Positions 26,065 to 35,327 of a stretch of 64,000 nucleotides of DNA are shown piece after piece. The stretch is from contig WFXF01000086.1 of the NCBI GenBank assembly GCA_015490755.1, forward strand, positions 35,190-99,189, written 5' to 3'. A model generated the notes under the pieces. The model made no database searches, was not told where the DNA came from, and was given only the letters and a program-made list of their open reading frames with translations. The stretch comes from Gammaproteobacteria bacterium (GTDB lineage: Bacteria > Pseudomonadota > Gammaproteobacteria > JAADGQ01). Within the stretch, counting starts at the first letter, position 1. Every line of letters begins with the position of its first letter. The position numbers and the translations under genes are program-made.

Positions 26065-27606
26065 ATGAGCCGTACCCTACAACTTATATTTCGCGGTTCG
26101 TTTTTAAACGTATTCTCTTTAGTCGTCAGTATTGCTGTTGCGCTCTACATGATGCCCTTTCTCATCCATTCGCTAGGGGATCGTTGGTATGGAATGTGGA
26201 CACTTGTCGGCTCTGTCATAGGCTATTACAACGTACTTGACCTAGGCATTTCAGCCGCTGCCCAACGTTTCATCTCTATCGCCAAAGCAAAAAACGACTC
26301 AGAAGAGATCAGCGCTATTATTTTATCTGCGCTACTGCTCGTGAGCATCGCAAGCATCACTGCATTTTTAGTCAGCTGCGGAATCGCATGGGCTGCGCCT
26401 TTTTTTATGGAGAATGCTTTTGAGATCGAGACTTTTCGCACTATTGTTATTATTCTGGGAATTAACGTTGCCTTTAATTTTATATTTTGGGTTTTTGTTG
26501 GCACGATTTCAGCTCAATACCGCTTTGACATAAACAGTTTCATTCAAATTTTTCAGATCTTTTTACGTTCCGGCCTCATCATCTATTTTGTCAATAAAGG
26601 TTATGGCATTGTTGCATTAGCGATCATCACGCTGATTGCAAATATTGCAAGTGGTATCTGCTCCATTCTGATTTCATACAAGCTTTATGGCGGCTTCAAA
26701 TTCCGCATCAACGCATTAACCTGGCGACGCGCCACTTCAATACTTAACTTTGGTTTCTATGCGTTTCTTTCTCGTATCGCGCATATTGTAAGGTTCGGTA
26801 TAGATAACTTGATTATTGCCGGCTTCATGAACCTTTCTGCTGTCACTCATTACGCTATTGCCAGTCGGCTTGCAGAGTATTTTAATGACCTAATGACCAA
26901 TGCTCTGGGCATATTAACTCCTGTTTTTTCTGAGTACCACAGCCAAAAAAATATGGAAAAAATCAGAGAAAAATACCTGCAAGCAATGCGTATAGGCGTT
27001 CTTGCCTCAACGATTATGGCGGGTGCAATTCTCATCTATGGAGGCTTTTTCATTGGACTTTGGGTTGGAAAAGATTATCTCGATTCATATGGACCACTGA
27101 TTATTTTAACGGTCGCATTTTTCTTTAATGCGATCCATGTACCTTCCTACAACTTGCTTTTTGCCATTGCAAAACATAAACACCTTGCTTTCACCAACCT
27201 CAGTGAAGCGGCCATCAACCTGATATTGAGTCTGATTTTAGTTCGATATTATGGAATGATCGGTGTCGCATTAGCATCCGCTATTCCACTTGTCATTACC
27301 CGGCTTATTGTTATTCCTTACTATGTTTGTCAACAAATTGATTTTTCACATCGTCTATTCCAATGGCAAACCAATAAAATACTCATTCTCTGCGCACTGG
27401 GACAGTGGCCGTTATGGCACCTGCTTACTTACATTTCTGTTGATTCTTTCCTGACCATACTGGTAACAGCCAGCTTTTATTACGCTATGTATATTCCATT
27501 AACAATCATTCTGTTGTTACCAAAAAAGGATCAACTTCTTTTAATTCAGGCCATACCATTCCTGAAAAAACATGCGGACAATCAACAATCTGTGAAAAAC
27601 AGATAA
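26065..27606 (+). CDS. Oligosaccharide flippase / polysaccharide export membrane protein (MVF superfamily)
   Basis: A 513-aa protein with about 12-14 hydrophobic helices throughout. It begins with LNVFSLVVSIAVALYMMPFL and LGDRWYGMWTLVGSVIGYY, resembling Wzx-type flippases, which move lipid-linked sugars across the inner membrane. No glycosyltransferase or polymerase is adjacent, so its substrate cannot be inferred. It is divergent from the YfaZ-like gene; 238 bases between them contain no clear gene. Confidence 0.85.
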   Translation: MSRTLQLIFRGSFLNVFSLVVSIAVALYMMPFLIHSLGDRWYGMWTLVGSVIGYYNVLDLGISAAAQRFISIAKAKNDSEEISAIILSALLLVSIASITAFLVSCGIAWAAPFFMENAFEIETFRTIVIILGINVAFNFIFWVFVGTISAQYRFDINSFIQIFQIFLRSGLIIYFVNKGYGIVALAIITLIANIASGICSILISYKLYGGFKFRINALTWRRATSILNFGFYAFLSRIAHIVRFGIDNLIIAGFMNLSAVTHYAIASRLAEYFNDLMTNALGILTPVFSEYHSQKNMEKIREKYLQAMRIGVLASTIMAGAILIYGGFFIGLWVGKDYLDSYGPLIILTVAFFFNAIHVPSYNLLFAIAKHKHLAFTNLSEAAINLILSLILVRYYGMIGVALASAIPLVITRLIVIPYYVCQQIDFSHRLFQWQTNKILILCALGQWPLWHLLTYISVDSFLTILVTASFYYAMYIPLTIILLLPKKDQLLLIQAIPFLKKHADNQQSVKNR

Positions 27607-27659
27607 AAACAGTGTAAATACTGCTTGCGACAAGGAGCGTGCTGCATAATACTGTTAGT

Positions 27660-28223
27660 ATGAATGATACAAATGATTTGACCAACCAATTCCTTATTGC
27701 AATGCCTTCATTGCTTGATCCTGATTTTTATCGCAGTGTCACCTACATCTGTGAGCATAACGCCAATGGCACGATGGGAATTATCATCAATCACCCTCTT
27801 GATATGGCATTGAAAGATATTTTGACACAAATGGACATTGCTGCCGCCAATAAAAGCATCTCTCAAATACCAATCTATCATGGTGGTCCAGTTCAAGTTG
27901 AGCGTGGCTTTGTTTTACACCGTCCATCAGGCCACTGGGATGCCGAGATTAAAATTGCTGATGATATCGCGATCACAACGTCTCGTGATATTCTGATCGC
28001 ACTCGCTAAAGGTGAAGGCCCCGATGACGCACTGATTGCACTCGGTTATGCCGCATGGAGACCTGGGCAACTTGAGCAAGAGCTTGCTGAAAATGCCTGG
28101 TTAACCTGCAATGCTAACCCCGCGATTATTTTTGATACTCCTAACCAAAATCGCTGGTCGGATGCGGCTACATTAATAGGCTTCAAACTGGAACAACTGA
28201 CTCATCAGGTCGGCCACGCCTGA
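27660..28223 (+). CDS. yqgE: YqgE/AlgH family protein
   Basis: A 187-aa protein with the UPF0301 hallmark NQFLIAMPSLLDPDFYRSV, TYICEHNANGTMGIIIN, YHGGPVQ.ERGFVLH and LGYAAWRPGQLE.E. The biochemical function is unsettled in the family; AlgH affects alginate in Pseudomonas. The ATG at 27660 matches family N-termini, although a strong AAGGAG lies near a GTG at 27639. It precedes ruvX by 12 bases, the usual pair. Confidence 0.93.
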   Translation: MNDTNDLTNQFLIAMPSLLDPDFYRSVTYICEHNANGTMGIIINHPLDMALKDILTQMDIAAANKSISQIPIYHGGPVQVERGFVLHRPSGHWDAEIKIADDIAITTSRDILIALAKGEGPDDALIALGYAAWRPGQLEQELAENAWLTCNANPAIIFDTPNQNRWSDAATLIGFKLEQLTHQVGHA

Positions 28224-28235
28224 CCTCGTAAACCT

Positions 28236-28694
28236 ATGGCTAACAGTAAATCGAAAGAAACAGGTTTTCGAACTTTTTTGGGGTTTGACTTCGGCACTCA
28301 AAAAATTGGGGTGGCAGTGGGCCAGGAGCTCACCGCAACAGCTACGCCATTACAAATTGTGCGCGTTATCAACTTAAAACCAGACTGGCTCACTATTACA
28401 GAAATTTTCAACACATGGCAGCCGGACGCTGCCGTGGTCGGCATTCCCCTCAACATGGATGATTCTGAACAATCCATGACACAATCAGCACTTCGCTTTC
28501 AACGGCAGCTAGAAGGACGTTATCAGCTTCCTGTTTATGGAGCAGATGAGCGCCTTACGTCCAGAGAAGCGACGAGTATTTTATATTCAGGTGGCAAACG
28601 GGGTAAAATTCAGGCTGGCGAAGTGGATCCGGTTGCCGCTCAACTTATCCTGGAGACCTGGCTGCAAGAACACAAAAACGAGGCATTATCATGA
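28236..28694 (+). CDS. ruvX: RuvX/YqgF Holliday-junction resolvase-like, pre-16S rRNA nuclease
   Basis: A 152-aa RNase H-fold protein with FLGFDFGTQKIGVAVGQ (catalytic Asp), VGIPLNMDDSEQSMT and YGADERLTSREA, ending in a C-terminal helix with VDPVAAQLILE. In E. coli it matures the 16S rRNA 5' end. Its stop overlaps the pyrR start by four bases (ATGA), so it is coupled with the pyrimidine genes. Confidence 0.95.
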   Translation: MANSKSKETGFRTFLGFDFGTQKIGVAVGQELTATATPLQIVRVINLKPDWLTITEIFNTWQPDAAVVGIPLNMDDSEQSMTQSALRFQRQLEGRYQLPVYGADERLTSREATSILYSGGKRGKIQAGEVDPVAAQLILETWLQEHKNEALS

Positions 28695-29197
28695 CTCATA
28701 TATCCACTGAAACAGACCACATGATATCGAATATTGGCCGTGAACTTAAAGTGCGTATAGAATCAGGACAACTCAACAATCCGGCCATGATAGGAATACA
28801 CACGGGCGGCACATGGGTTGCACAACGCATCCACCAGCACCTTGAAATCGAAACACCACTCGGCGAACTGAATATCTCTTTTTACCGTGATGATTTTTCA
28901 CGCAAGGGGATGCAACCGCAGGTCAGCCCATCCCGCTTGCCCTTTAAAGTGGATGACCGCCATATTATATTAGTGGACGACGTGCTATATACTGGACGCA
29001 CTATCCGTGCTGCGCTGAATGAAATTTTTGATTATGGTCGTCCGGCCACAATCACTTTAGTTGTACTTGCGATGCGAGATGGGCGTGAACTACCGATCCA
29101 GGCCGATATTGTTGGTGGTCATTTTGAGTTAGAATCACATCAACAAATCAAGCTGCAAGGCCCTAACCCTTTAAGTTTACGCATTATGGATGTTTAA
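28691..29197 (+). CDS. pyrR: PyrR, pyrimidine regulator / uracil phosphoribosyltransferase
   Basis: A 168-aa type I phosphoribosyltransferase. The PRPP loop IILVDDVLYTGRTIRAA is intact, and LPIQADIVGG and SFYRDDFSRKG match PyrR. In Gram-positives PyrR also attenuates pyr transcription by binding the leader mRNA; in Proteobacteria that role is less certain. It overlaps ruvX and is followed after 14 bases by pyrB, making ruvX-pyrR-pyrB-pyrC' one operon. Confidence 0.94.
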   Translation: MTHISTETDHMISNIGRELKVRIESGQLNNPAMIGIHTGGTWVAQRIHQHLEIETPLGELNISFYRDDFSRKGMQPQVSPSRLPFKVDDRHIILVDDVLYTGRTIRAALNEIFDYGRPATITLVVLAMRDGRELPIQADIVGGHFELESHQQIKLQGPNPLSLRIMDV

Positions 29198-29211
29198 GGA
29201 GCTGATTCATT

Positions 29212-30210
29212 ATGAGTACCAGGGATGATATCCCGCTTTTTGCGAGTTCCCCAACCAATATTCAATTCGATAATAAAGGTCGGTTGCGCCATTTTTTATC
29301 CATAGAAGGGCTCAAGAAAAAGGTTCTTTGTGACATTCTTGATACCGCAGAATCTTTCTCCAGTGTCCCGCAACAAAGTATTAAGAAAGTCCCTTTACTG
29401 CGCGGTAAAACGATTGTTAACCTGTTTTTTGAAAACAGCACCCGTACCCGAACAACATTTGAATTAGCCGCCAAACGACTCTCTGCTGACGTTATTAACC
29501 TTAACATTACAACCTCAGCCACAAGCAAGGGTGAGTCACTACTGGATACACTACACAATCTGGAAGCCATGCACAGCGATATGTTTATAGTACGTCACGC
29601 ACAGAGTGGAGCAGCTCATTTTATCGCTCAGCATGTATCCCCAAACATAAGCGTCATCAATGCGGGTGATGGACAGCACGCTCACCCTACACAAGCCCTG
29701 CTCGACATGTTTACCATAAGGCGACATAAAGGTGAATTTGGTGCTCTGAAAGTCGCCATTGTAGGTGATATTCTGCATTCGCGTGTGGCTCGCTCCCAAA
29801 TTCAGGCTCTGACCACACTAGGCACCAATGAAGTTCGCATCATTGCCCCTAAAACACTGATTCCTGCACATGCTGAAACACTCGGCATTCATATTTATCA
29901 TGACTTGAAAGAGGGTCTGAGAGGCGTTGATGTTGTGATTATGCTGCGTCTTCAATATGAGCGAATGCAAGGAGCGCTGTTTCCCAGTGAGCATGAATAC
30001 TTCCACCTGTTCGGTTTAACCGAAGAAAAGTTATCTGTTGCCAAAACCGATGCGATTGTCATGCACCCCGGCCCGATCAATCGTGGAGTGGAGATGGACT
30101 CTGCTGTTGCAGACGGTGTGCGTTCGGTGATTCTCGAGCAAGTCACTCATGGAATTTCAGTACGCATGGCGGTGATGTCCATGGCGATGCAACAGGGGGA
30201 AAATGAATGA
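29212..30210 (+). CDS. pyrB: Aspartate carbamoyltransferase catalytic chain
   Basis: A 332-aa enzyme joining carbamoyl phosphate and aspartate, the second step in pyrimidine synthesis. The carbamoyl-phosphate site is [26 protein letters not shown] and [12 protein letters not shown] are also present. The extended N-terminus is as in class A enzymes that form a dodecamer with PyrC'. Its stop overlaps the pyrC' ATG by four bases, favouring a PyrB-PyrC' complex. No pyrI regulatory chain is present. Confidence 0.97.
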   Translation: MSTRDDIPLFASSPTNIQFDNKGRLRHFLSIEGLKKKVLCDILDTAESFSSVPQQSIKKVPLLRGKTIVNLFFENSTRTRTTFELAAKRLSADVINLNITTSATSKGESLLDTLHNLEAMHSDMFIVRHAQSGAAHFIAQHVSPNISVINAGDGQHAHPTQALLDMFTIRRHKGEFGALKVAIVGDILHSRVARSQIQALTTLGTNEVRIIAPKTLIPAHAETLGIHIYHDLKEGLRGVDVVIMLRLQYERMQGALFPSEHEYFHLFGLTEEKLSVAKTDAIVMHPGPINRGVEMDSAVADGVRSVILEQVTHGISVRMAVMSMAMQQGENE

Positions 30211-31493
30211 CCGCACTCTCTATTCTTAATGGCCACGTCATTGATCCCGCCAACAATATTGATACCCAATATGACATCCACATCAATAATGGAAAAATTA
30301 TTGCACTAGGCGCACCGCCACAAGGTTTTTCTGCTCAACGCATACTGAATGCCAGCAACAGGATTGTTTGCCCTGGACTGATTGATCTACGTGCAGCGAT
30401 GCGAGAGCCTGGACTTGAACATATCGCCACCATTGCCAGTGAAACGCGTGCAGCAGCCAGCGCAGGAATTACGACCCTGTGTTGCCCTCCCGATACCACG
30501 CCCATCATCGACACACCCGCCGTTGCCAATCTCATTCGTTACCAGGCAAACCAAGCGGGGTTCGCGCGAGTTTTGCCACTGGGCGCATTAACACAATCGC
30601 TCGAAGGGGAGCAGATCAGTGAAATGATCGCCCTTAAAGAAGCAGGCTGTATTGGTGTAAGTAATGCTCTTACCCCCGTCACGAATACGCTCGTCATGCG
30701 TCGAGCTATGGAGTACGCAGCCACCTACGATTTAACCGTATTCCTCCATGCTGAAGATTTCTGGTTACGTAATGATGGCTGCGTCCATGAAGGTGCCATG
30801 AGTACCCGGTACGGCCTGCCTGGCATTCCTGAAGCTGCAGAAACAGTCGCCGTTGCGCGTGACCTTGCACTTATTGAGCAGACGGGGGTACGTGCTCATT
30901 TTTGTGGTATATCAACGGGGCGCGCCGTTCGCATGATCGGCCGGGCACAACATGATGGTGTTAACGTCAGCACCGATGTCACAGCACATCACCTGCACCT
31001 TGACGAAGTGGATGCCAGCAAGTTCAACAGCATGTGTCACGTTCGCCCGCCACTGCGCACAAAGCGTGATCAAAACGGTCTGAGAATGGGGTTAAAACAA
31101 GGCATCATCAGTGCCATTTGTTCCGACCACCAACCTCATAATGCGGATGCAAAACTGGCACCTTTCAGCGCCACAGCCCATGGCATATCTTCACTGGAAA
31201 CCTTGCTGCCACTCGCACTTAAACTGGTCAGTGAAACAGGCTTGCTGTCACTTCCCGAAGTGATCGCCAACTTGACCCATAAACCTGGCAAGATTCTTGG
31301 CATTGAGGCAGGAACACTCAGTATTGGCCAAGCAGCAGATGTCTGTATTTTTGATCCCGAGCACGAGTGGATATTTTCCGAAAGTGCAGTACAAAGCCAG
31401 GGATTAAACTCTCCATTTCTTGGCTGGGAACTAAAAGGTCGAGTACTCCACACTATACTGGGTGGAAAGGTTGTTTTTGAGCTTGATCAATAA
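30207..31493 (+). CDS. pyrC': Inactive dihydroorotase homologue PyrC'
   Basis: A 428-aa amidohydrolase-fold protein. The dihydroorotase motif DxHxHxREPG reads [10 protein letters not shown] (residues 60-69), so the two metal-binding histidines are replaced by Arg62 and Ala64. SDHQPHN is otherwise close to the active-site Asp segment. This is the pattern of the non-catalytic PyrC' subunit (PyrX) that supports the ATCase dodecamer in Pseudomonas-type bacteria. It overlaps pyrB by four bases. A separate active dihydroorotase should be elsewhere in the genome. Confidence 0.93.
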   Translation: MTALSILNGHVIDPANNIDTQYDIHINNGKIIALGAPPQGFSAQRILNASNRIVCPGLIDLRAAMREPGLEHIATIASETRAAASAGITTLCCPPDTTPIIDTPAVANLIRYQANQAGFARVLPLGALTQSLEGEQISEMIALKEAGCIGVSNALTPVTNTLVMRRAMEYAATYDLTVFLHAEDFWLRNDGCVHEGAMSTRYGLPGIPEAAETVAVARDLALIEQTGVRAHFCGISTGRAVRMIGRAQHDGVNVSTDVTAHHLHLDEVDASKFNSMCHVRPPLRTKRDQNGLRMGLKQGIISAICSDHQPHNADAKLAPFSATAHGISSLETLLPLALKLVSETGLLSLPEVIANLTHKPGKILGIEAGTLSIGQAADVCIFDPEHEWIFSESAVQSQGLNSPFLGWELKGRVLHTILGGKVVFELDQ

Positions 31494-31508
31494 AACCTCA
31501 CCAACTCC

Positions 31509-32240
31509 ATGAACGAATATATCGAAAACGCCAGAATACTCAAACACCAAACCAGCCCCAAAACATCCAATGACTGGTCTATTTTAACTGTAGATGCGCC
31601 AAAAACAGCCCTGCATGCACTCCCCGGTCATTTTATATGCATTCAGAGAGAAACATCGCTCGCCATGCCTATTATGCTAGCCAATAAAAAATCAGGCTCT
31701 ATTGATCTACTTTATCATACGTCCGACATCAATAGCTCACACTTGATGACTAAAAAAACAGGTGACACCCTTAATTTAATATCACCTCACAGGAAAGCAT
31801 TTGAGTGCCACGAAAACCGCCCTCTCCCACTACTTGTCAGTGAAGACCAGGGGCTTGCAGCCATCCTGTTTTTAGCCTCAGAATTTCGTTTGAATAAAAA
31901 GAGCAAGCCTTTTGTTATCATGGAGTCAGAAACAACATTTCCATTTCGGGCTGCACCCTCCCAATTTATAGTGCCTGGTATTCCTGACGGCATAACGGCT
32001 GCAATGCCGCTATTAGAAGACTGGAACATACCCAGCCGTTTGGTAAGCTCACAAAATTTTCCGGGTTGCTTTGATGGAAAAATAACTGACCTTGTTCAGC
32101 TATGGATCGAATCCCTGCCCACTGAACAACACCAGAAAATCGAAATTTTTGTCTGTGCATCGATGCCTATACTGGAAAGTATCGCTCAATTATCCGAACA
32201 GTATCAGCTGCCTTGTCAAACATTACTCAACCATACATAG
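31509..32240 (+). CDS. PyrK-like dihydroorotate dehydrogenase electron-transfer protein, iron-sulfur end absent
   Basis: A 243-aa protein. The N-terminal half resembles an FAD-binding ferredoxin-reductase domain (PGHFICIQRETSLAMP ...) and the second half a nucleotide-binding domain (LLVSEDQGLAAILFLASE, IFVCASMPILESIAQL). The typical PyrK C-terminus with a CGxGxCxxC 2Fe-2S site is missing; the protein ends QTLLNHT just where that region would start. No reading-frame continuation carries the cysteines, because gluQ already begins within it. It lies 15 bases after pyrC' and is likely cotranscribed. Function uncertain. Confidence 0.72.
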   Translation: MNEYIENARILKHQTSPKTSNDWSILTVDAPKTALHALPGHFICIQRETSLAMPIMLANKKSGSIDLLYHTSDINSSHLMTKKTGDTLNLISPHRKAFECHENRPLPLLVSEDQGLAAILFLASEFRLNKKSKPFVIMESETTFPFRAAPSQFIVPGIPDGITAAMPLLEDWNIPSRLVSSQNFPGCFDGKITDLVQLWIESLPTEQHQKIEIFVCASMPILESIAQLSEQYQLPCQTLLNHT

Positions 32241-33121
32241 GCCGTTTTGCCCCATCTCCCACTGGCCCGTTACACTTCGGCTCACTGATTGCTGCCGTTG
32301 GCAGCTACCTGCAAGCCAGGCATCATAACGGCCAATGGTACGTACGCATTGAGGACCTTGACCCTCACCGTGAAGTACCGGGCTCAGCTGATTCTATTTT
32401 GCACACACTCGAAAAGTATGGCCTTCTGTGGGATGGAGCTGTACTCTATCAAAGCCAACGTGGACAGCACTACCAGATCGCATTAAACACACTATTAAAA
32501 AACCAACAGGCTTACCCCTGTATATGCTCTCGCAAGACAATTCAACAAATCGCCCGTCAAGGCAGAGAAGGGCTCATCTATCCTGGCACTTGTCGCCACA
32601 ACACAAATCAACCTGACAAGCAGTATTCCATCCGCATCCGCTGCCACAACCAAACTATTGCTTTTAACGATGCACTGCAAGGCACAATCAACCAGCGCCT
32701 TGAAACAGAGGTAGGAGATTATGTGATATACCGTTCGGATGGATTCTGGGCTTATCAACTGGCTGTCACGATTGATGATACTGCACAAAAAATCAGTGAG
32801 GTTGTACGTGGTTCAGACTTGCTCCATTCAACGCTCCGCCAAATTCACCTGCAACAGCAACTGGGCTATCCAACACCAAACTACATACACCTTCCCATCG
32901 CCATCAATCACCAATATAAAAAATTAAGCAAACAGACCCGCGCACCCGCACTCCCCCTGGACAACCCCCTGCCTGTTCTGATAAAAGCACTGCAATTTTT
33001 AAATCAGTCTCCACCTCAAATATTACAAGAAGCAACTCTAGATGAATTTTGGCAATGGGCAATCCAGCACTGGCAACTTGACAAAATTCCAAAGCAACAC
33101 GCCATCATCACAAATGAATAA
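32213..33121 (+). CDS. gluQ: Glutamyl-Q tRNA(Asp) synthetase
   Basis: A 302-aa class I synthetase fragment: RFAPSPTGPLHFGSL (HIGH region), zinc ligands in CICSRK ... YPGTCRH, and a KLSKQ signature. It attaches glutamate to the queuosine base of tRNA(Asp) and lacks the anticodon domain of GltX. The start is TTG at 32213, overlapping the PyrK-like gene by 28 bases; no later Met precedes the HIGH region. queD further down supports a queuosine pathway in this organism. Confidence 0.94.
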   Translation: MSNITQPYIGRFAPSPTGPLHFGSLIAAVGSYLQARHHNGQWYVRIEDLDPHREVPGSADSILHTLEKYGLLWDGAVLYQSQRGQHYQIALNTLLKNQQAYPCICSRKTIQQIARQGREGLIYPGTCRHNTNQPDKQYSIRIRCHNQTIAFNDALQGTINQRLETEVGDYVIYRSDGFWAYQLAVTIDDTAQKISEVVRGSDLLHSTLRQIHLQQQLGYPTPNYIHLPIAINHQYKKLSKQTRAPALPLDNPLPVLIKALQFLNQSPPQILQEATLDEFWQWAIQHWQLDKIPKQHAIITNE

Positions 33122-34094
33122 TGCGAATTACGAAACACTCTACAGCTCGTTTAAGGAAACTGCACTTGAACCGTGGTTAAAAACACTACCCAGGCAGATC
33201 AGTACAGCTCTTAACCCTTCAAATCATGGCGATCTGAAAAAATGGCAAGCCTTATTAAATCAACTGCCAACCTTAAAACCCTCAAGTATTGATCTGAATT
33301 CAAACGTGATACGAATAGGTGAAACCAGTGACTGTGATGATCAAACACGAAGCCAGTTGAAACAGCTTTTACATCAGCTTCACCCATGGAGAAAAGGTCC
33401 ATACAACTTGTTCGGCCTGCACATTGATACGGAATGGCGCTCAGACTGGAAATGGAATCGGCTCAAGGATCATATCGAGCCTTTAACTAACCGCCGAGTA
33501 ATCGACATCGGCTGCGGCAGCGGCTACCATTGCTGGCGAATGGCAGGGGCAGGTGCCGAACAAACCATAGGTATCGACCCTATGCTCCTGTTTGCCTCTC
33601 AATTCAATGCCATGCAGTATTACATCAACAACCCAAGCGTGCATTTTCTGCCTTTAGGTATTGAAGCATTACCCAAAGAGAGCCGTGCATTTGATACTGT
33701 ATTCTCTATGGGGGTACTTTACCACCGCCGATCTCCCTTTGACCACCTGATTGAATTACGTAATTTATTGCGCCCGAATGGTCAGCTTGTATTGGAAACT
33801 TTAGTCATTAATGGCGGCCTCGGTGAAACACTTGTTCCAGAAAAGCGCTATGCAAAAATGCGTAATGTCTGGTTTTTACCTTCAACACTCACTTTGGAAT
33901 CATGGTTAAAGCGTTGCGGCTTCAAAAACATTGAATTAATTGATATCACACAAACCACATCGCGTGAGCAACGCAGCACAGAATGGATGCAATTTGAATC
34001 ACTTAAAAGCTTCCTGAACTCAGACAATCCAAACCTGACTATTGAAGGCCTTCCAGCACCAAAACGCGCAATCTGGCTTGCAACAGCGCTTTAA
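33114..34094 (+). CDS. cmoB: CmoB, tRNA U34 carboxymethyltransferase
   Basis: A 326-aa SAM-fold enzyme that makes 5-carboxymethoxyuridine at the wobble position of tRNA. Characteristic segments are HPWRKGPYNLFGLHIDTEWR, VIDIGCGSGYHCWRM and VLYHRRSPFDHL. The ATG at 33114 overlaps the gluQ stop. The partner cmoA, which supplies carboxy-SAM, often neighbours cmoB but is not in this window. Confidence 0.97.
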   Translation: MNNANYETLYSSFKETALEPWLKTLPRQISTALNPSNHGDLKKWQALLNQLPTLKPSSIDLNSNVIRIGETSDCDDQTRSQLKQLLHQLHPWRKGPYNLFGLHIDTEWRSDWKWNRLKDHIEPLTNRRVIDIGCGSGYHCWRMAGAGAEQTIGIDPMLLFASQFNAMQYYINNPSVHFLPLGIEALPKESRAFDTVFSMGVLYHRRSPFDHLIELRNLLRPNGQLVLETLVINGGLGETLVPEKRYAKMRNVWFLPSTLTLESWLKRCGFKNIELIDITQTTSREQRSTEWMQFESLKSFLNSDNPNLTIEGLPAPKRAIWLATAL

Positions 34095-34187
34095 CGTAAT
34101 TATTACACTTTAATCACTGCCCAACAAACAGGAAAATTTGATAGAATATGCTGTTTTCGTTTTCTTAGTTTTCAGGAACACAGTACA

Positions 34188-34427
34188 TTGGTCAGAAAAA
34201 AAAGTGTGCCCAACTTTGAAAAATCACTTGAAGAGCTTGAAAAGCTGGTTGAAACCATGGAAAACGGTGATATCAGCCTTGAAGATTCGCTCAAGTATTT
34301 TGAACGCGGTATCGAACTGACTCGACTTTGCCAAAAATCACTAAAAGAAGCTGAGCAAAAAGTAGAAATCCTTGTTGGCCAGGATCAACAGAATAATTTA
34401 AAACCTTTTACGGATCTCACCGAATAA
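34188..34427 (+). CDS. xseB: Exodeoxyribonuclease VII small subunit
   Basis: A 79-aa helical protein with FEKSLEELEKLVETMENGD and LEDSLKYFERGIELTRLC, the XseB signature. With XseA it degrades single-stranded DNA. The start is TTG at 34188 with AGGAA upstream. It ends one base before the ispA ATG; the order xseB-ispA-dxs is conserved in Gammaproteobacteria. Confidence 0.94.
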   Translation: MVRKKSVPNFEKSLEELEKLVETMENGDISLEDSLKYFERGIELTRLCQKSLKEAEQKVEILVGQDQQNNLKPFTDLTE

Positions 34428-34428
34428 A

Positions 34429-35322
34429 ATGGATGATTTACTAAACATCATGTACAAATATCAAGCGCGTGTAGAGCAAGTGCTTGATCAATGGCTGCCA
34501 TGTAAAAAGACACTTCCGGGTCACCTGCATGAAGCCATGCGATACTCTGTGCTGAATGGTGGAAAACGTATTCGACCCATTTTAGTTTATCTTACGGGTG
34601 AGGCACTCGGATTAAAGCCTGAAACTCTTGATGGTTCAGCCTGTGCTGTTGAGCTTATTCATGCCTATTCATTAATTCATGATGATTTGCCTGCGATGGA
34701 TGATGACGATCTACGTCGCGGCCAGGCAACATGCCATAAAGCCTTTGATGAAGCCACAGCAATTCTTGCCGGTGATGCACTGCAATCACTTGCTTTCCAA
34801 ATTTTGGCTCAAGACGAAAGCATGCAAACAGCCCCAAAAATTCGGCTAAAAATGATTCAAAAGCTCGCAGAGGCAAGTGGCTCCCACGGCATGGTCGGCG
34901 GACAAGCGATTGACCTGATTTCAGAAGGACAAAGAATTTCACTTGCTGAACTGGAAAATCTGCACATACTCAAAACAGGCGCACTCATCCGCGCCAGCGT
35001 ACAACTTGGCGCCCTGAACTCACCAACGCATGAATCCAATTTACTGAAAAAACTTGACCACTATGCAAAATGTATTGGTCTGGCCTTTCAAGTCAAAGAT
35101 GACATTCTTGATGTTGAGGGTGACACACAAACACTAGGCAAACCCCAAGGTGCCGACCTCAAACATGGTAAATCCACCTATCCTGCATTAGTAGGCGTAA
35201 AAGAAGCCAGACAGATGGCTGAAGATCTACACCTGGATGCGCTCCATAGCCTGAAAGGGTTCGGTAATGAAGCAGACCCATTACGCTGGATTTCACAATA
35301 TATCATCCAGCGAAGCAACTAA
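34429..35322 (+). CDS. ispA: Farnesyl diphosphate synthase
   Basis: A 297-aa polyprenyl synthase. The first Asp-rich motif [14 protein letters not shown] and the second DDILDVEGD bind Mg-diphosphate; GGKRIRP is the N-terminal substrate site. It makes C15 (or C20) prenyl diphosphate for quinones and undecaprenyl carriers. The gene is between xseB and dxs, five bases before the latter. Confidence 0.96.
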   Translation: MDDLLNIMYKYQARVEQVLDQWLPCKKTLPGHLHEAMRYSVLNGGKRIRPILVYLTGEALGLKPETLDGSACAVELIHAYSLIHDDLPAMDDDDLRRGQATCHKAFDEATAILAGDALQSLAFQILAQDESMQTAPKIRLKMIQKLAEASGSHGMVGGQAIDLISEGQRISLAELENLHILKTGALIRASVQLGALNSPTHESNLLKKLDHYAKCIGLAFQVKDDILDVEGDTQTLGKPQGADLKHGKSTYPALVGVKEARQMAEDLHLDALHSLKGFGNEADPLRWISQYIIQRSN

Positions 35323-35327
35323 AAGTA

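Noticed and set aside
31509..33121. Frameshift joining the PyrK-like gene to a missing 2Fe-2S end
   Set aside because: The overlapping frame is gluQ from its first codons and no cysteine cluster appears in any frame here.
34138..34320. 60-codon frame overlapping xseB
   Set aside because: Out of frame with xseB, whose signature and TTG start with AGGAA are clear.
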